From an uncultured Eubacteriales bacterium (GTDB taxonomy: Bacteria > Bacillota > Clostridia > Oscillospirales > Oscillospiraceae), in the NCBI GenBank assembly GCA_900317425.1, contig ONGR01000006.1:19305-83304 (forward strand): DNA of 64,000 nt, read 5' to 3'. Below are positions 51,879 through 60,007 of this stretch, one piece after another (position 1 is the first letter of the stretch; each line of letters starts with the position of its first letter). A program made the position numbers and the translations under genes. The notes under the pieces are model-generated. The model had not been told where the DNA came from. It was given only the letters and a program-made list of their open reading frames with translations, and searched no databases.

Positions 51879-52349
51879 TCAGCTGTCGGTGCGGTTGCGC
51901 CAGGCGATCTCCTGCTCCAGGTCGAAGCGGAGCTTCTTGTTCTCCGCCACCAGGTCGTCATAGTGGACGGACTGGACATAGTACTTGACGAAGGTGAAGG
52001 TGGCCTCGTCCAGCTCCTCCTCGGTATACTGGGGCAGCAGGGAGCCCTCCTTGCGGGCCAGGCCCTGGACCTGGATCACCACCAGACGGCGGTGCTCCTC
52101 GCTCAGCTGGAACAGGCTCAGCTTCTCGGGGATCTCCCAGCCGAAGCCGTAAGTATCGTTGATGCGCTCCAGCAGCGCCCGCTGACTGGGCTTGCCGGAC
52201 ACGATGACGCCGTATTCACTGAACAGGCGCTTGAGATAGTCGGCACTGACGGTCTCACGGGTGACAGTGCCGTCGCCGATGCCGGTCAGCATGGTGTTGG
52301 ACAGGTTCAGGCTCACATAGACCTCATTGCCGGTCTTGGGATAGCTCAT
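51879..52349 (-). CDS. Conserved-looking protein of unknown function, 156 residues
   Basis: The protein starts MSYPKTGNEVYVSLNLSNTM and ends with a charged helical stretch (VAENKKLRFDLEQEIAWRNR). It is mostly helical by appearance, with no signal peptide, no membrane helix and no motif that I recognise. AAGGAGGAATTGCT gives a strong ribosome site. The 161-base spacer to the next gene has no obvious promoter. I cannot give a function. The gene's codon use is like its neighbours. Confidence 0.7.
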   Translation of the reverse strand: MSYPKTGNEVYVSLNLSNTMLTGIGDGTVTRETVSADYLKRLFSEYGVIVSGKPSQRALLERINDTYGFGWEIPEKLSLFQLSEEHRRLVVIQVQGLARKEGSLLPQYTEEELDEATFTFVKYYVQSVHYDDLVAENKKLRFDLEQEIAWRNRTDS

Positions 52350-52510
52350 AGCAATTCCTCCTTGCTCACATTGCGGCGCCGAAGCGCTTCTTCTCATGTC
52401 TTTACCCTACCACATTCCGTCGGGAAAAGCAACGGAAAATCACAACAATTTCCCGAATTAAACTGTAAAATTCCACCAGCTGTACGGAACGATCCAACCT
52501 TTCCGGGCGT

Positions 52511-53380
52511 TTAAACACCCGTCAGATCGAAGGGCGGCGTGTACTCGGCCCGGGCGGAGGTCCGCTCCTGACAGAAGCCCTCGGTGATGCCGCAGTTGCC
52601 CATATATTCCACGGCGGCGGCGTATTCGCTGCGCCTCACGTGGCGCGCCAGCAGACCTGTGGCCCCGGGCTGGGGCGTGTACTGGCTCATGAGGGAGAAG
52701 AGCACCTCCCCCGGCCGGAAGGTCCGGGCCACCCAGTCGATGCAGCGCTTGGTGTTCTCCAGCCGGCCCGGCAGCACCAGGTGGCGGATCACCACGCCCC
52801 GGCGCAGCAGGCCGTCCTCCAGCACGCAGGGGCCCGTCTGGCGGAACATCTCGGCAATGGCGGCGGTGGCCACCTCAAAATAGTCCGGGGCCGCTGAGAG
52901 TTCTGCGCTGAGGGCGCTGTCGGCATACTTGAGGTCCGGCAGGTAGACGTCCACCTTGCCCTCCAGCGAGCGCAGCGTTTCCACCCTCTCATAGCCGCCG
53001 CAGTTCCACACCACCGGCACGCCCACGTCCCCCTCCAGCGCCTCCAGGATCCAGGGGGTGAAGTGGGTGGGGGTGACCAGATTGATGTTGTGGGCGCCCT
53101 GGGCCACCAGGTCCCGGAAAATTTGGCGCAGCCGCTCCACGGAGACCCTCTTGCCAAAGCCCTCAGCGGAGATGTCGTGGTTCTGGCAGAAAACGCACCG
53201 CAGCGTGCAGCCGGAGAAGAACACGGTGCCGCTGCCCCGGGTGCCGGAGATCACCGGCTCCTCCCACCGGTGGAGGGCGGCACGGGCCACCACGGGGCCC
53301 GCCGGCATGGCGCAGAAGCCCTCGCCCGCCGTCTCGGTGCGCAGAGCGTTGCAGCGGCGGGGACACAGATTGCAGATCAT
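52511..53380 (-). CDS. Radical SAM protein of the PflX/PflA-like group (COG1313 type)
   Basis: The 289-residue protein starts with a cysteine-rich region, ICNLCPRRCNALR, then the radical SAM motif SGCTLRCVFCQNHDIS (CxxxCxxC) and INLVTPTHFTPWILEAL, VVWNCGGYERVETLRSL. This is the pattern of pyruvate-formate-lyase activating enzyme relatives of COG1313. The target is unknown. The ATG at 53380 overlaps the tdk stop (ATGA), so the two are coupled in a mutY-tdk-radical SAM unit. Confidence 0.85.
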   Translation of the reverse strand: MICNLCPRRCNALRTETAGEGFCAMPAGPVVARAALHRWEEPVISGTRGSGTVFFSGCTLRCVFCQNHDISAEGFGKRVSVERLRQIFRDLVAQGAHNINLVTPTHFTPWILEALEGDVGVPVVWNCGGYERVETLRSLEGKVDVYLPDLKYADSALSAELSAAPDYFEVATAAIAEMFRQTGPCVLEDGLLRRGVVIRHLVLPGRLENTKRCIDWVARTFRPGEVLFSLMSQYTPQPGATGLLARHVRRSEYAAAVEYMGNCGITEGFCQERTSARAEYTPPFDLTGV

Positions 53381-53964
53381 ACCTTGTTGATGTCGAAATC
53401 CGGGCCCAGATCGCCGCTCATCCAGTGGCGGCGGCACAGGCCGATATACTTGTCGTTGGCGCCGATGACCACCTGGGCGCCCTCCTTCACCACGCGGCCG
53501 TGCTCATCGAACCGGGCGTTGAAGGCGGCCTTCTTGCCGCACCAGCAGATGGTCTTGACCTCCTCCAGCTTGTCCGCCAGCACCAGCAGGTGGTAGCTGC
53601 CGGGGAACAGCTCGCCCCGGAAGTCCGCCCGGAGGCCGTAGCAGATGACGGGGATGTTGCAGTCGTCCACCAGATGCACCAGGTAGTAGACCTCCTCCTT
53701 CGTCAGGAACTGGGCCTCGTCCACGATAATGCAGGCGTATTTCTGCAGCTCCGCGTCCGGCATGGCCTGCATCTCGTGGAAGTAGACGCAGGGGTGGGTC
53801 AGGCCGATGCGGGAGCGGACCATGTGGTCCCCGTCCCGGGTGTCCAGCTGGGGCTTCACCAGCAGCGTCTCCTGCCCCCGCTCCTCATAGTTGAACCGGG
53901 CCATCAGGGCGTTGGCGGTCTTGCTGGAGCCCATGGCGCCGTATTTGAAGTAAAGCTGTGCCAT
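53377..53964 (-). CDS. tdk: Thymidine kinase (type II)
   Basis: The 195-residue kinase phosphorylates thymidine using ATP. It has the P-loop YGAMGSSKTANALMARF, IIVDEAQFLTKEEVYYL (Asp and catalytic Glu region), and the zinc cysteines in ICWCGKKAAFNARF, followed by a single Cys at LCRRHW. Length matches the family. Its first base is shared with the mutY stop and its end overlaps the radical SAM gene. Confidence 0.96.
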   Translation of the reverse strand: MAQLYFKYGAMGSSKTANALMARFNYEERGQETLLVKPQLDTRDGDHMVRSRIGLTHPCVYFHEMQAMPDAELQKYACIIVDEAQFLTKEEVYYLVHLVDDCNIPVICYGLRADFRGELFPGSYHLLVLADKLEEVKTICWCGKKAAFNARFDEHGRVVKEGAQVVIGANDKYIGLCRRHWMSGDLGPDFDINKV

Positions 53965-55028
53965 TATCCTCTCTCCTCCTCGGTGATCTCTCTCGTAAAG
54001 CGTTCAAAGGCGGACGGGACGGCCCGCTTCCGCCGCTCCCCGCCGTCGGCCCAGAGCCAGTCGGTGGGGCCGCGGCCCTGTACGTCCAGGATATATCCCG
54101 TCATCTCCCAGCGGATGTGGGTGAACTCGTGCCTGGCGGTGAGCCGTTTGACCCACCGGTGGGGCGTAAGCCCCCATTCCGCCAGCTGCGCCGCGGCGGC
54201 GGTCTCGTCCAGGGCGCCGGGGACGTGGGGATACTCCCACAGCCCGGCCAGCAGGCCCTCGTCGCTCCGGCGGCGCAGGGCAATGCACCCCTCACGCCGG
54301 AGGACGAACACCGTCAGCCGCTCCAAGCGCTTCTCCTTCTTCCGGGTGCGGACGGGCAGCTCCGTCTGGCAGCCCTCCCGGTTGGCCGCGCAGAAGTCCC
54401 GGGCGGGGCAGGCCTCGCACAGGGGCTTCCCGTGGGGGAGGCACACCGTGGCGCCCAGGTCCATCAGGGCCTGGTTATAGGCGCCGGGGCGGTCCGCCGG
54501 CATGGCCTCCGCCATCCAGCTCCGAAACAGCTTCCGATTCTTCGCGTCCAGCACGTCCAGGCGGCTGCCGGTGATCCGGGCGGCCACGCGGAGCACGTTG
54601 CCGTCTACCGCCGGAACGGCCCGGCCGAAGGCGATGGAAAGGATGGCGCCGGCCGTATAGTCGCCGATGCCGGGCAGGGCGATGATCTCCTCATAGGTGG
54701 CGGGGAACTGCCCGCCGTACCGCTCCGTCACGATCCGGGCGGCTTTTTGCAGGTTCCGGGCCCGGCTGTAATAGCCCAGGCCCTCCCACAGCTTCATGAG
54801 CTGCTCCGTGTCCGCCGCCGCCAGCGCCTCCACCGTGGGATAGGCCGCCATGAAGCGGGCGAAGTAGGGCAGCACCGCCGTGACACGGGTCTGCTGGAGC
54901 ATGATCTCCGACACCCAGGTGCGGTAGGCGCTGACCTCCTCCCGCCAGGGCAGGACGCGGCGGTTGGCGTCGTACCACCGGAGCAGGGGCCCGGCCAGCC
55001 GTTTCAGTTGTTCAGCCTGTATACTCAT
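53964..55028 (-). CDS. mutY: A/G-specific adenine glycosylase MutY
   Basis: The 354-residue protein removes adenine opposite 8-oxoguanine. It has RVLPWREEVSAYRTWVSEIMLQQTRV with catalytic Glu, a helix-hairpin-helix LPGIGDYTAGAILSIAFG with VDGNVLRV after it, the [4Fe-4S] cysteines in CLPHGKPLCEACPARDFC, and a C-terminal NUDIX-like domain. Length is normal. It overlaps the upstream radical SAM/SPASM gene by four bases and tdk by one. Confidence 0.96.
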   Translation of the reverse strand: MSIQAEQLKRLAGPLLRWYDANRRVLPWREEVSAYRTWVSEIMLQQTRVTAVLPYFARFMAAYPTVEALAAADTEQLMKLWEGLGYYSRARNLQKAARIVTERYGGQFPATYEEIIALPGIGDYTAGAILSIAFGRAVPAVDGNVLRVAARITGSRLDVLDAKNRKLFRSWMAEAMPADRPGAYNQALMDLGATVCLPHGKPLCEACPARDFCAANREGCQTELPVRTRKKEKRLERLTVFVLRREGCIALRRRSDEGLLAGLWEYPHVPGALDETAAAAQLAEWGLTPHRWVKRLTARHEFTHIRWEMTGYILDVQGRGPTDWLWADGGERRKRAVPSAFERFTREITEEERG

Positions 55029-55870
55029 CGGTTAAACCTCGCGGCATAGCCGCAGCGGCGGCACAGCTCCTCGACCGGCTGCCGGGCGGCGAAGCCCCGC
55101 TCCATGGCCTTCGCCCGGGGCGAGGCCAGAATCTCGTCCAAGCTCTCGGCAAACAGATTGCCCAGGGGGATGCGGCCCTCCCCGTCCAGACAGCAGGGCA
55201 CCACCGTGCCGTCACACAGGACGGCCACCTGCCGGCGCAGGGCGTGGCAGAACTGGGTGTGCCGCTCCGGGGCGGCGGGGGCCGGCCAGTCGAATTTCTC
55301 CGCCGACTCCAGATAGAGGTGATCGGCCAGCCTGCGGTTGCCGTTGGGGTCGGCGGGCAGGGCGGACACGTCCACGCCGCAGCGGCGGCTCAGATAGGCC
55401 TCGATCTCATCGTTGCGGCGGTTGGCGCCGCCCTCGTTCCACAGCCGCAGGGCGCAGATAATCCCCCGCGACGACGCCCGGCGGCAGAAATCCAGCACGC
55501 CGTCCAGATACGCCGCCAGATCGTCCCGGCGGTCGTTGCCCTCGAAGCTGTGGAGGGAGACGCTGACCTTGTGGAGGGCCGGGGCGGCCAGCAGCGTTTC
55601 CCCTGCCCGGGGCAGCAGGGTGCCGTTGGTGGTGAGGCAGACCCGAAAGCCCAGCTCACCGGCGATGGACAAAATCTCCGCCAGCTCCGGATGGAGCAGC
55701 GGCTCGCCCATGACGTGGAGATAGAGATAGTCCGTGTGGCCCTGCAGTCCGCCGGCCGCGGCGCGGAATTCCGCCGCCGTCATAAAGCGGCGGGGCCGGG
55801 CCGTGCCGGGGCAGAAGGAGCAGGCCAGGTTGCAGACGTTGGTGATCTCCACGTAGACTCTGTTCAGCAC
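55025..55870 (-). CDS. Radical SAM/SPASM domain protein
   Basis: The 281-residue protein starts with GTG and has the radical SAM motif EITNVCNLACSFCPG and a Gly-rich MGEPLLHPELAEIL, TTNGTLLP, SLHSFEG. A C-terminal SPASM-like cluster region has CHALRRQVAVLCDGTVVPCCLDGEG and a closing CRRCGYAARF. Such enzymes modify peptides or anaerobic sulfatases, but no substrate peptide gene is seen nearby. It overlaps mutY (ATGA-type), and a promoter lies at 55905-55933. Confidence 0.88.
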   Translation of the reverse strand: MLNRVYVEITNVCNLACSFCPGTARPRRFMTAAEFRAAAGGLQGHTDYLYLHVMGEPLLHPELAEILSIAGELGFRVCLTTNGTLLPRAGETLLAAPALHKVSVSLHSFEGNDRRDDLAAYLDGVLDFCRRASSRGIICALRLWNEGGANRRNDEIEAYLSRRCGVDVSALPADPNGNRRLADHLYLESAEKFDWPAPAAPERHTQFCHALRRQVAVLCDGTVVPCCLDGEGRIPLGNLFAESLDEILASPRAKAMERGFAARQPVEELCRRCGYAARFNR

Positions 55871-55904
55871 GGCGCACGCCCCTTTCCGTCGATTGCTGTT
55901 CTCT

Positions 55905-55933
55905 ATTGTAACATAACAGGCGATATTTGAAAA
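55905..55933 (-). promoter_or_regulatory. Promoter of the radical SAM-mutY-tdk unit
   Basis: On the minus strand TTTTCA (55928-55933) and TACAAT (55905-55910) are spaced by 17 bases, 35 bases ahead of the GTG start. Confidence 0.6.
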
Positions 55934-55935
55934 GG

Positions 55936-55970
55936 AAAAAGGACACCCTCCGCAAGGAAGGTGTCCTTTT
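55936..55970. terminator. Terminator of the glycosidase-like gene
   Basis: AAAAAGGACACC pairs with GGTGTCCTTTT around a loop; A-rich and T-rich ends let it act in both directions, though only the minus-strand gene ends here. Confidence 0.82.
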
Positions 55971-55979
55971 GTTCTCTTT

Positions 55980-57032
55980 TTACGGCATGATCACGTAGCC
56001 GCCGGATTGGGGCTTGTCGTAGCACAGCAGGACCAGTCCGCCGGCGCGGTCGAAGGTCTCGGGCAGGGCCTTGTCCAGCGCCTCCCGGTCCACCGACTCG
56101 TCCACGTAGATCCGGTCAAAGCCGCTCAGCAACTCTGCCGTCAGGCCGCTGGCGCCGCCCAATGCGCCCATCTCGCCCCGGTACGTCACGCTCAGGGCCA
56201 CGTTCTCCGGCAGCGCCTCCCGGATGGCGGCGGCAAACGCCGTCAGCGCGGCGGTCTTATCCAGTCCCCCGGGCAGGGCCAGGGCGTCCTGGCTGCCGCT
56301 GACGGGATAGCCGAAGCCGTCCAGCAAAATCTCGTCGAAGCCCAGCTTGGCGCACTCCTGGCAGATGGCGGACAGATACGCCAGCGTATCGGCGTTGGTC
56401 GGATCCAGCCAGGCGCGGCCGTCGCCGTCGTACCAGACGTCCCCGGACGCCGTGGTCAGGGCGGTCTCCGGCCTGCCCTCGGCATAGGAGGTGTCCCGCA
56501 AGCAGCTGATCCGGGCCACCGCATAGCTGTCGCTCTTGAGGAGGGTGGTCAGGTTCTCCCGGGTCACGCCCCGCTCCACCACCACGCCGGAGGCCGTATC
56601 CACGTCCGTGCCGTAGGTGATGCCGCCGGTGGGGCGCTTCACCTCCACCATCATGGACTCATCCACCAGGGACAGCACGTATTCCGGGCTCCACCACAGG
56701 CTGCCGTTCTCCAGCTCCTGGGCGTGGAGCTCCTTCAGCTTGGGCCGCTCCGGGACCTGGGGCTCCGGCTGGGGCTGGGGCTCCGGCTCCTCCCGCTCGA
56801 TGACCACGTCCTCGGGGGAGACGGGATTGTTCTCCGGCTGCTCCGGGGTGGGCTCGTCGGAACGGCTGAAGGGCAGCTCCCAGTGGGCCTTGCCCGTCTC
56901 GTCATAGACCAGGTACCGCTGGCTGAAGAGGAACGCCACCGCTGCCAGCAGGATCAGGGACAGCACCACCACCCAGCCGGTCTTTTTCCCGCCGCCGCGG
57001 CCGTGGTAGCTGCTATAGCCTTTCGTCCTCAT
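55980..57032 (-). CDS. Membrane-anchored TIM-barrel protein resembling DUF4015 glycosidases
   Basis: The 350-residue protein has a basic Ser/Gly N-terminus, one membrane helix (about residues 18-40), a Pro/Glu linker with QPQPEPQ, and a barrel domain (about 115-350): TTLLKSDSYAVARISCLRD, KLGFDEILLDGFGYPVSG and LSVTYRGEMGALGG. The barrel matches the order seen in the larger protein at 22985-24718 (membrane helix, PE linker, FDEI-D motif), so they are probably paralogues. Substrate unknown; cell-surface polysaccharide is a guess. Confidence 0.75.
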   Translation of the reverse strand: MRTKGYSSYHGRGGGKKTGWVVVLSLILLAAVAFLFSQRYLVYDETGKAHWELPFSRSDEPTPEQPENNPVSPEDVVIEREEPEPQPQPEPQVPERPKLKELHAQELENGSLWWSPEYVLSLVDESMMVEVKRPTGGITYGTDVDTASGVVVERGVTRENLTTLLKSDSYAVARISCLRDTSYAEGRPETALTTASGDVWYDGDGRAWLDPTNADTLAYLSAICQECAKLGFDEILLDGFGYPVSGSQDALALPGGLDKTAALTAFAAAIREALPENVALSVTYRGEMGALGGASGLTAELLSGFDRIYVDESVDREALDKALPETFDRAGGLVLLCYDKPQSGGYVIMP

Positions 57033-57037
57033 GGCGC

Positions 57038-57475
57038 TTACGGCTCGATGGCGTCCAGCTGGCCCACGCGGCGGGCGTGGCGGCCGCCCTCAAACTCGGT
57101 GTTCAGGAACACCTCCACCATCCGCTTGGCCAGGTTGGGGCCCACGATGCCGGCGCCCAAAGCCAGCACGTTTGCGTCGTTATGACGGCGGGTCATCTCG
57201 GCGGACAGGGGATCGCAGCAGTGGGCGCAGCGGATGCCCTTGACCTTGTTGGCCGCGATGGAGATGCCGATGCCGGTGGTGCAGATGACGATGCCCTTGT
57301 CGCACGCGCCGGAGGCCACCGCACGGGCCACCTTCTCGCCGTAGATGGGGTAGTCCACGCTCTCGGTGCTGTAGCAGCCGAAGTCCTCATAGTCGATGTC
57401 GTTCTCCTCCAGCCAGATGAGGATGTCCTGCTTGAGCAGGTAGCCGCCGTGGTCACAGCCGATGGCAATTTTCAT
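57038..57475 (-). CDS. rpiB: Ribose-5-phosphate isomerase B
   Basis: The 145-residue enzyme interconverts ribose 5-phosphate and ribulose 5-phosphate. It has IAIGCDHGGYLLKQD, DFGCYSTESVDYPIYG, CTTGIGISIAANKVKGIRCA with the catalytic Cys/Thr, and NDANVLALGAGIVG. Length is typical of RpiB. It follows the PHP phosphatase gene by 21 bases and precedes the glycosidase-like gene by five, so it lies in a three-gene unit. Confidence 0.95.
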   Translation of the reverse strand: MKIAIGCDHGGYLLKQDILIWLEENDIDYEDFGCYSTESVDYPIYGEKVARAVASGACDKGIVICTTGIGISIAANKVKGIRCAHCCDPLSAEMTRRHNDANVLALGAGIVGPNLAKRMVEVFLNTEFEGGRHARRVGQLDAIEP

Positions 57476-57496
57476 GGTGCTCTCTCCTTTCCAATC

Positions 57497-58306
57497 TTAC
57501 AGAGGCCGGAATTCCGGCACGCCCTGTGTAAACGTGGTGAAATAGCGGAAGCCGCTCTCGCGCAGCAGCTGCTGGGTCTCCGCCACCCGGCAGCCCACGT
57601 ACTCCGTGGAGTGGGCGTCGGTGCCGATGGTGATGATCTCGCCGCCCATCCGGCGGTAGAGCCGCAGGATGTCGGCGTCCGGCAGGGGGATGTCCCCCCG
57701 GTTGGTGTTGCACTCGATGCCGATGCCCCTGGGGATGATGCAGCGGAAGATCTCCTCCACGGCGTCCATGTGGGCGGAGAAATCCATGGTGAGGCCGGCG
57801 TTGTTGCGGATGTAGCGCAGGGGCAGCGTCAGGTGGCCCAGCACCTGGAACTTTCCCCACCGCGCCAGCGTCAGCACGTCGCCCAGATAGTCGGCGATGA
57901 GGCCCTGATAGTAGTCTATGTCGGCCTTGGGCAGATAATAGAGGTCCATGTTCCCATATCGGGGGCTGGCCATGTGGACCGAGCCGATGACGAAGTCCAG
58001 CCCGGGCGCGGCGGTGAGCAGCTGCTCCGCCCGGTCAAAGGACAGCACCGCCTCCCCCAGCTCCGCCCCCAGGCGGATGGTGAGCCTGTCGCCCCAGAGG
58101 CGGCGGGCCTCCTCGATCTGGCGCAGGGCCTCCGGCCAGGGGAAGTCGGTCCGGGGGGCGTAGGTGCCCCATTCGATGGTGTCCAGATGGTCCGTCACGC
58201 AGATCTCCTGCAGGCCGTGGTCCACGGCGGCTTCCGCCATTTGGGCCATGGTGTACTCCCCGTCGGGGGAGCAGGTGGAATGTAGATGATAATCAGCCAG
58301 GTACAT
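57497..58306 (-). CDS. PHP-domain phosphatase (histidinol-phosphatase HisK type)
   Basis: The 269-residue protein has the PHP motifs DYHLHSTCSPDGEYTMAQM, CVTDHLDTIEWG, VIGSVHMAS, HLTLPLRYI and ITIGTDAHSTEYVG, which bind a cluster of divalent metals. The family includes histidinol-phosphatase HisK. With no histidine genes nearby it may act on another phosphate ester. It starts 20 bases downstream of a possible remnant of dnaJ (58326-58358). Confidence 0.85.
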   Translation of the reverse strand: MYLADYHLHSTCSPDGEYTMAQMAEAAVDHGLQEICVTDHLDTIEWGTYAPRTDFPWPEALRQIEEARRLWGDRLTIRLGAELGEAVLSFDRAEQLLTAAPGLDFVIGSVHMASPRYGNMDLYYLPKADIDYYQGLIADYLGDVLTLARWGKFQVLGHLTLPLRYIRNNAGLTMDFSAHMDAVEEIFRCIIPRGIGIECNTNRGDIPLPDADILRLYRRMGGEIITIGTDAHSTEYVGCRVAETQQLLRESGFRYFTTFTQGVPEFRPL

Positions 58307-58325
58307 AGTGTGTCTTTTTTCCGCT

Positions 58326-58358
58326 CTTATTTCCGGAACTTCTTGAAAAAGCTCTTCT
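58326..58358 (-). repeat. Extra copy of the dnaJ 3' end (33 bases)
   Basis: These 33 bases match 58573-58605, the last codons of dnaJ plus its stop, with one mismatch. The codons read KSFFKKFRK then stop. The copy is 247 bases downstream of the real dnaJ end and is preceded by a stop in frame, so it is not a gene. The DNA between the copies holds the terminator at 58362-58390 and a GC-rich repeat-like region with a further GCGGCG-rich dyad near 58475-58515. Confidence 0.9.
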
Positions 58359-58361
58359 CAG

Positions 58362-58390
58362 TCAAAAAAGTGACGGCGTCACTTTTTTGA
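58362..58390 (-). terminator. Palindromic terminator after dnaJ
   Basis: A perfect palindrome with arms TCAAAAAAGTGACG / CGTCACTTTTTTGA around one G, six Ts on either side. It lies 184 bases past dnaJ. Confidence 0.75.
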
Positions 58391-58573
58391 GGTGGTTTGC
58401 GGCCTGCTGCAGCGCACTCGCATTCGCTCGCACGTTTGCAGGCCGAGATGTATTTTTGCCCACGTGCACGCCGCGGTCAAAAATGATAAAAATCCTTGCG
58501 GCGTGCGCGCCGCAAACTCTATGGAATTACGCTATCACAAAACCTGCCGTCCGGCAAGGCCTGTCCCGCAGTC

Positions 58574-59716
58574 TTACTTCCGGAACTTCTTGAAAAAGCT
58601 CTTCTGCTTTTGGTGGTTGTTCTCGCCCAGCGTGGCGTCAAACTTCCGCAGGGCCTCCTTCTGCTCCTTGTTGAGGTTGGTGGGCGTCTCGATGGTGACG
58701 GTGACGTACTGGTCGCCCCGGCCGCGGCCGTTGAGGACGGGGATGCCCTTGCCCTTCAGACGGAACACAGTGCCGGTCTGGGTCCCCTCGGGGATGGAGT
58801 ACTTCACCTTGCCGTCGATGGTGGGGATCTCCAGCTCGCCGCCCAGCACCGCCTGGGTGAAGGTGATGGGCGCCTCGCAGAACACGGCCGTGCCCTCCCG
58901 GCGGAAGATGTCGTGGGGCCGCACCATGATGGTGATCAGCAGATCGCCGCTGGGGCCGCCGTTCCGGCCGGCGTGGCCCTGGCCCCGGAGGGAGATGGTC
59001 TGGCCGTCGTCGATGCCGGCGGGGATGGACACCTTGATGGTCCGGCGATGCCGGACGCTGCCGCTGCCGTGGCACTCCTGGCAGGGCTGGTGGATGATCT
59101 TGCCGGTGCCGCCGCACTTCTGGCAGGGCATCTGGGACTGCATGACGCCGAAGGGCGTCCGCTGGGCGCGCATGACGGTGCCGGTGCCGCGGCAGTCGGG
59201 GCAGATCTCCGGCGTGGTGCCGGGGGCGCAGCCGTTGCCCTTACAGGCAGAGCACTGCTCGCTGCGCTCCAGGGTGACCTCCTTCTCGCAGCCGAAGGCC
59301 GCCTCGGTGAAGCTGATGGCCACGCTGGCCCGGATGCTGGCGCCCCGCTGGGGGCCGTTGTGCCGGGCCGCTCCGCCGCCGAAGCCGCCGCCGAAAAAGC
59401 TGCCGAAGATATCGCCCAGATCGCCGAAGTCGAAGCCGCCGGCTCCGCCGTAGGCGCCGCCGCCGGCGCCGGCCCCGTAGGTGGGATCCACGCCGGCAAA
59501 GCCGAACTGGTCGTACCGGGCCTTCTTCTCCGGGTCGGACAGGACCTCGTTGGCCTCGTTGACCTCCTTGAACTTCTCCTCGGCCTCCTTGTCGCCGGGG
59601 TTCATGTCCGGGTGGTATTTCCGGGCCAGCTTCTTATATGCTTTTTTGATCTCGTCCTCGGTGGCGTCTCTGGATACCCCCAGGACCTCGTAATAATCGC
59701 GTTTTTCCTGCGCCAT
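58574..59716 (-). CDS. dnaJ: Chaperone protein DnaJ
   Basis: The 380-residue co-chaperone has the J domain (residues 1-70, HPD in KYHPDMNPG), a Gly/Phe-rich stretch, and four CxxCxGxG zinc repeats ([33 protein letters not shown]). The C-terminal substrate-binding region is complete. The ATG at 59716 ([14 protein letters not shown]) has AGGAGAG upstream. It works with DnaK and GrpE. It follows dnaK after a 285-base spacer with strong hairpins. Confidence 0.97.
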   Translation of the reverse strand: MAQEKRDYYEVLGVSRDATEDEIKKAYKKLARKYHPDMNPGDKEAEEKFKEVNEANEVLSDPEKKARYDQFGFAGVDPTYGAGAGGGAYGGAGGFDFGDLGDIFGSFFGGGFGGGAARHNGPQRGASIRASVAISFTEAAFGCEKEVTLERSEQCSACKGNGCAPGTTPEICPDCRGTGTVMRAQRTPFGVMQSQMPCQKCGGTGKIIHQPCQECHGSGSVRHRRTIKVSIPAGIDDGQTISLRGQGHAGRNGGPSGDLLITIMVRPHDIFRREGTAVFCEAPITFTQAVLGGELEIPTIDGKVKYSIPEGTQTGTVFRLKGKGIPVLNGRGRGDQYVTVTIETPTNLNKEQKEALRKFDATLGENNHQKQKSFFKKFRK

Positions 59717-59735
59717 GGTCAAACTCTCCTAACGC

Positions 59736-59773
59736 CGCAAATAGGGGCAGGTTCTCCCTGTCCCCTATTTGCG
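59736..59773 (-). promoter_or_regulatory. Strong hairpin just before dnaJ
   Basis: Arms CGCAAATAGGGGCAGG (59736-59751) and CCTGTCCCCTATTTGCG (59757-59773) pair along 16 bases with one bulged base. It lies about 20 bases before the dnaJ start codon. It may be an mRNA processing site or a translational control hairpin. Confidence 0.6.
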
Positions 59774-59838
59774 ATGAAAATGCCTCTTTCTCTATTGCTC
59801 TGCGACGACCGTTGGCGATGCCAAAATCCTCGCAGCGT

Positions 59839-60006
59839 TTGCGGCATGCGCCGCAAAGATATTCAATCATTTTTTCTGACGACATGCGCGTCAGAAAAAA
59901 TCCTTCTCGGCAAAGCGGAGTGTGCGAGCGTCTCACGGAAGCGAGTGCGCGCAGCGTGCCGCTCTCTCGCAGGTAAAACCGGCGAAGCGTTTTACCTGCG
60001 ATGGCC
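59839..60006 (-). repeat. Heat-shock spacer repeat, copy between dnaK and dnaJ
   Basis: A repeat of about 165 bases starts right after the dnaK stop. Its core (59865-59908) carries TTTTTTCTGACG / CGTCAGAAAAAA arms and matches 62037-62080 at 42 of 44 bases. An 11-bp hairpin (GCAGGTAAAAC / GTTTTACCTGC) stands next to the dnaK stop. The remainder is similar but more diverged. No gene is supported here. Confidence 0.85.
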
Positions 60007-60007
60007 C

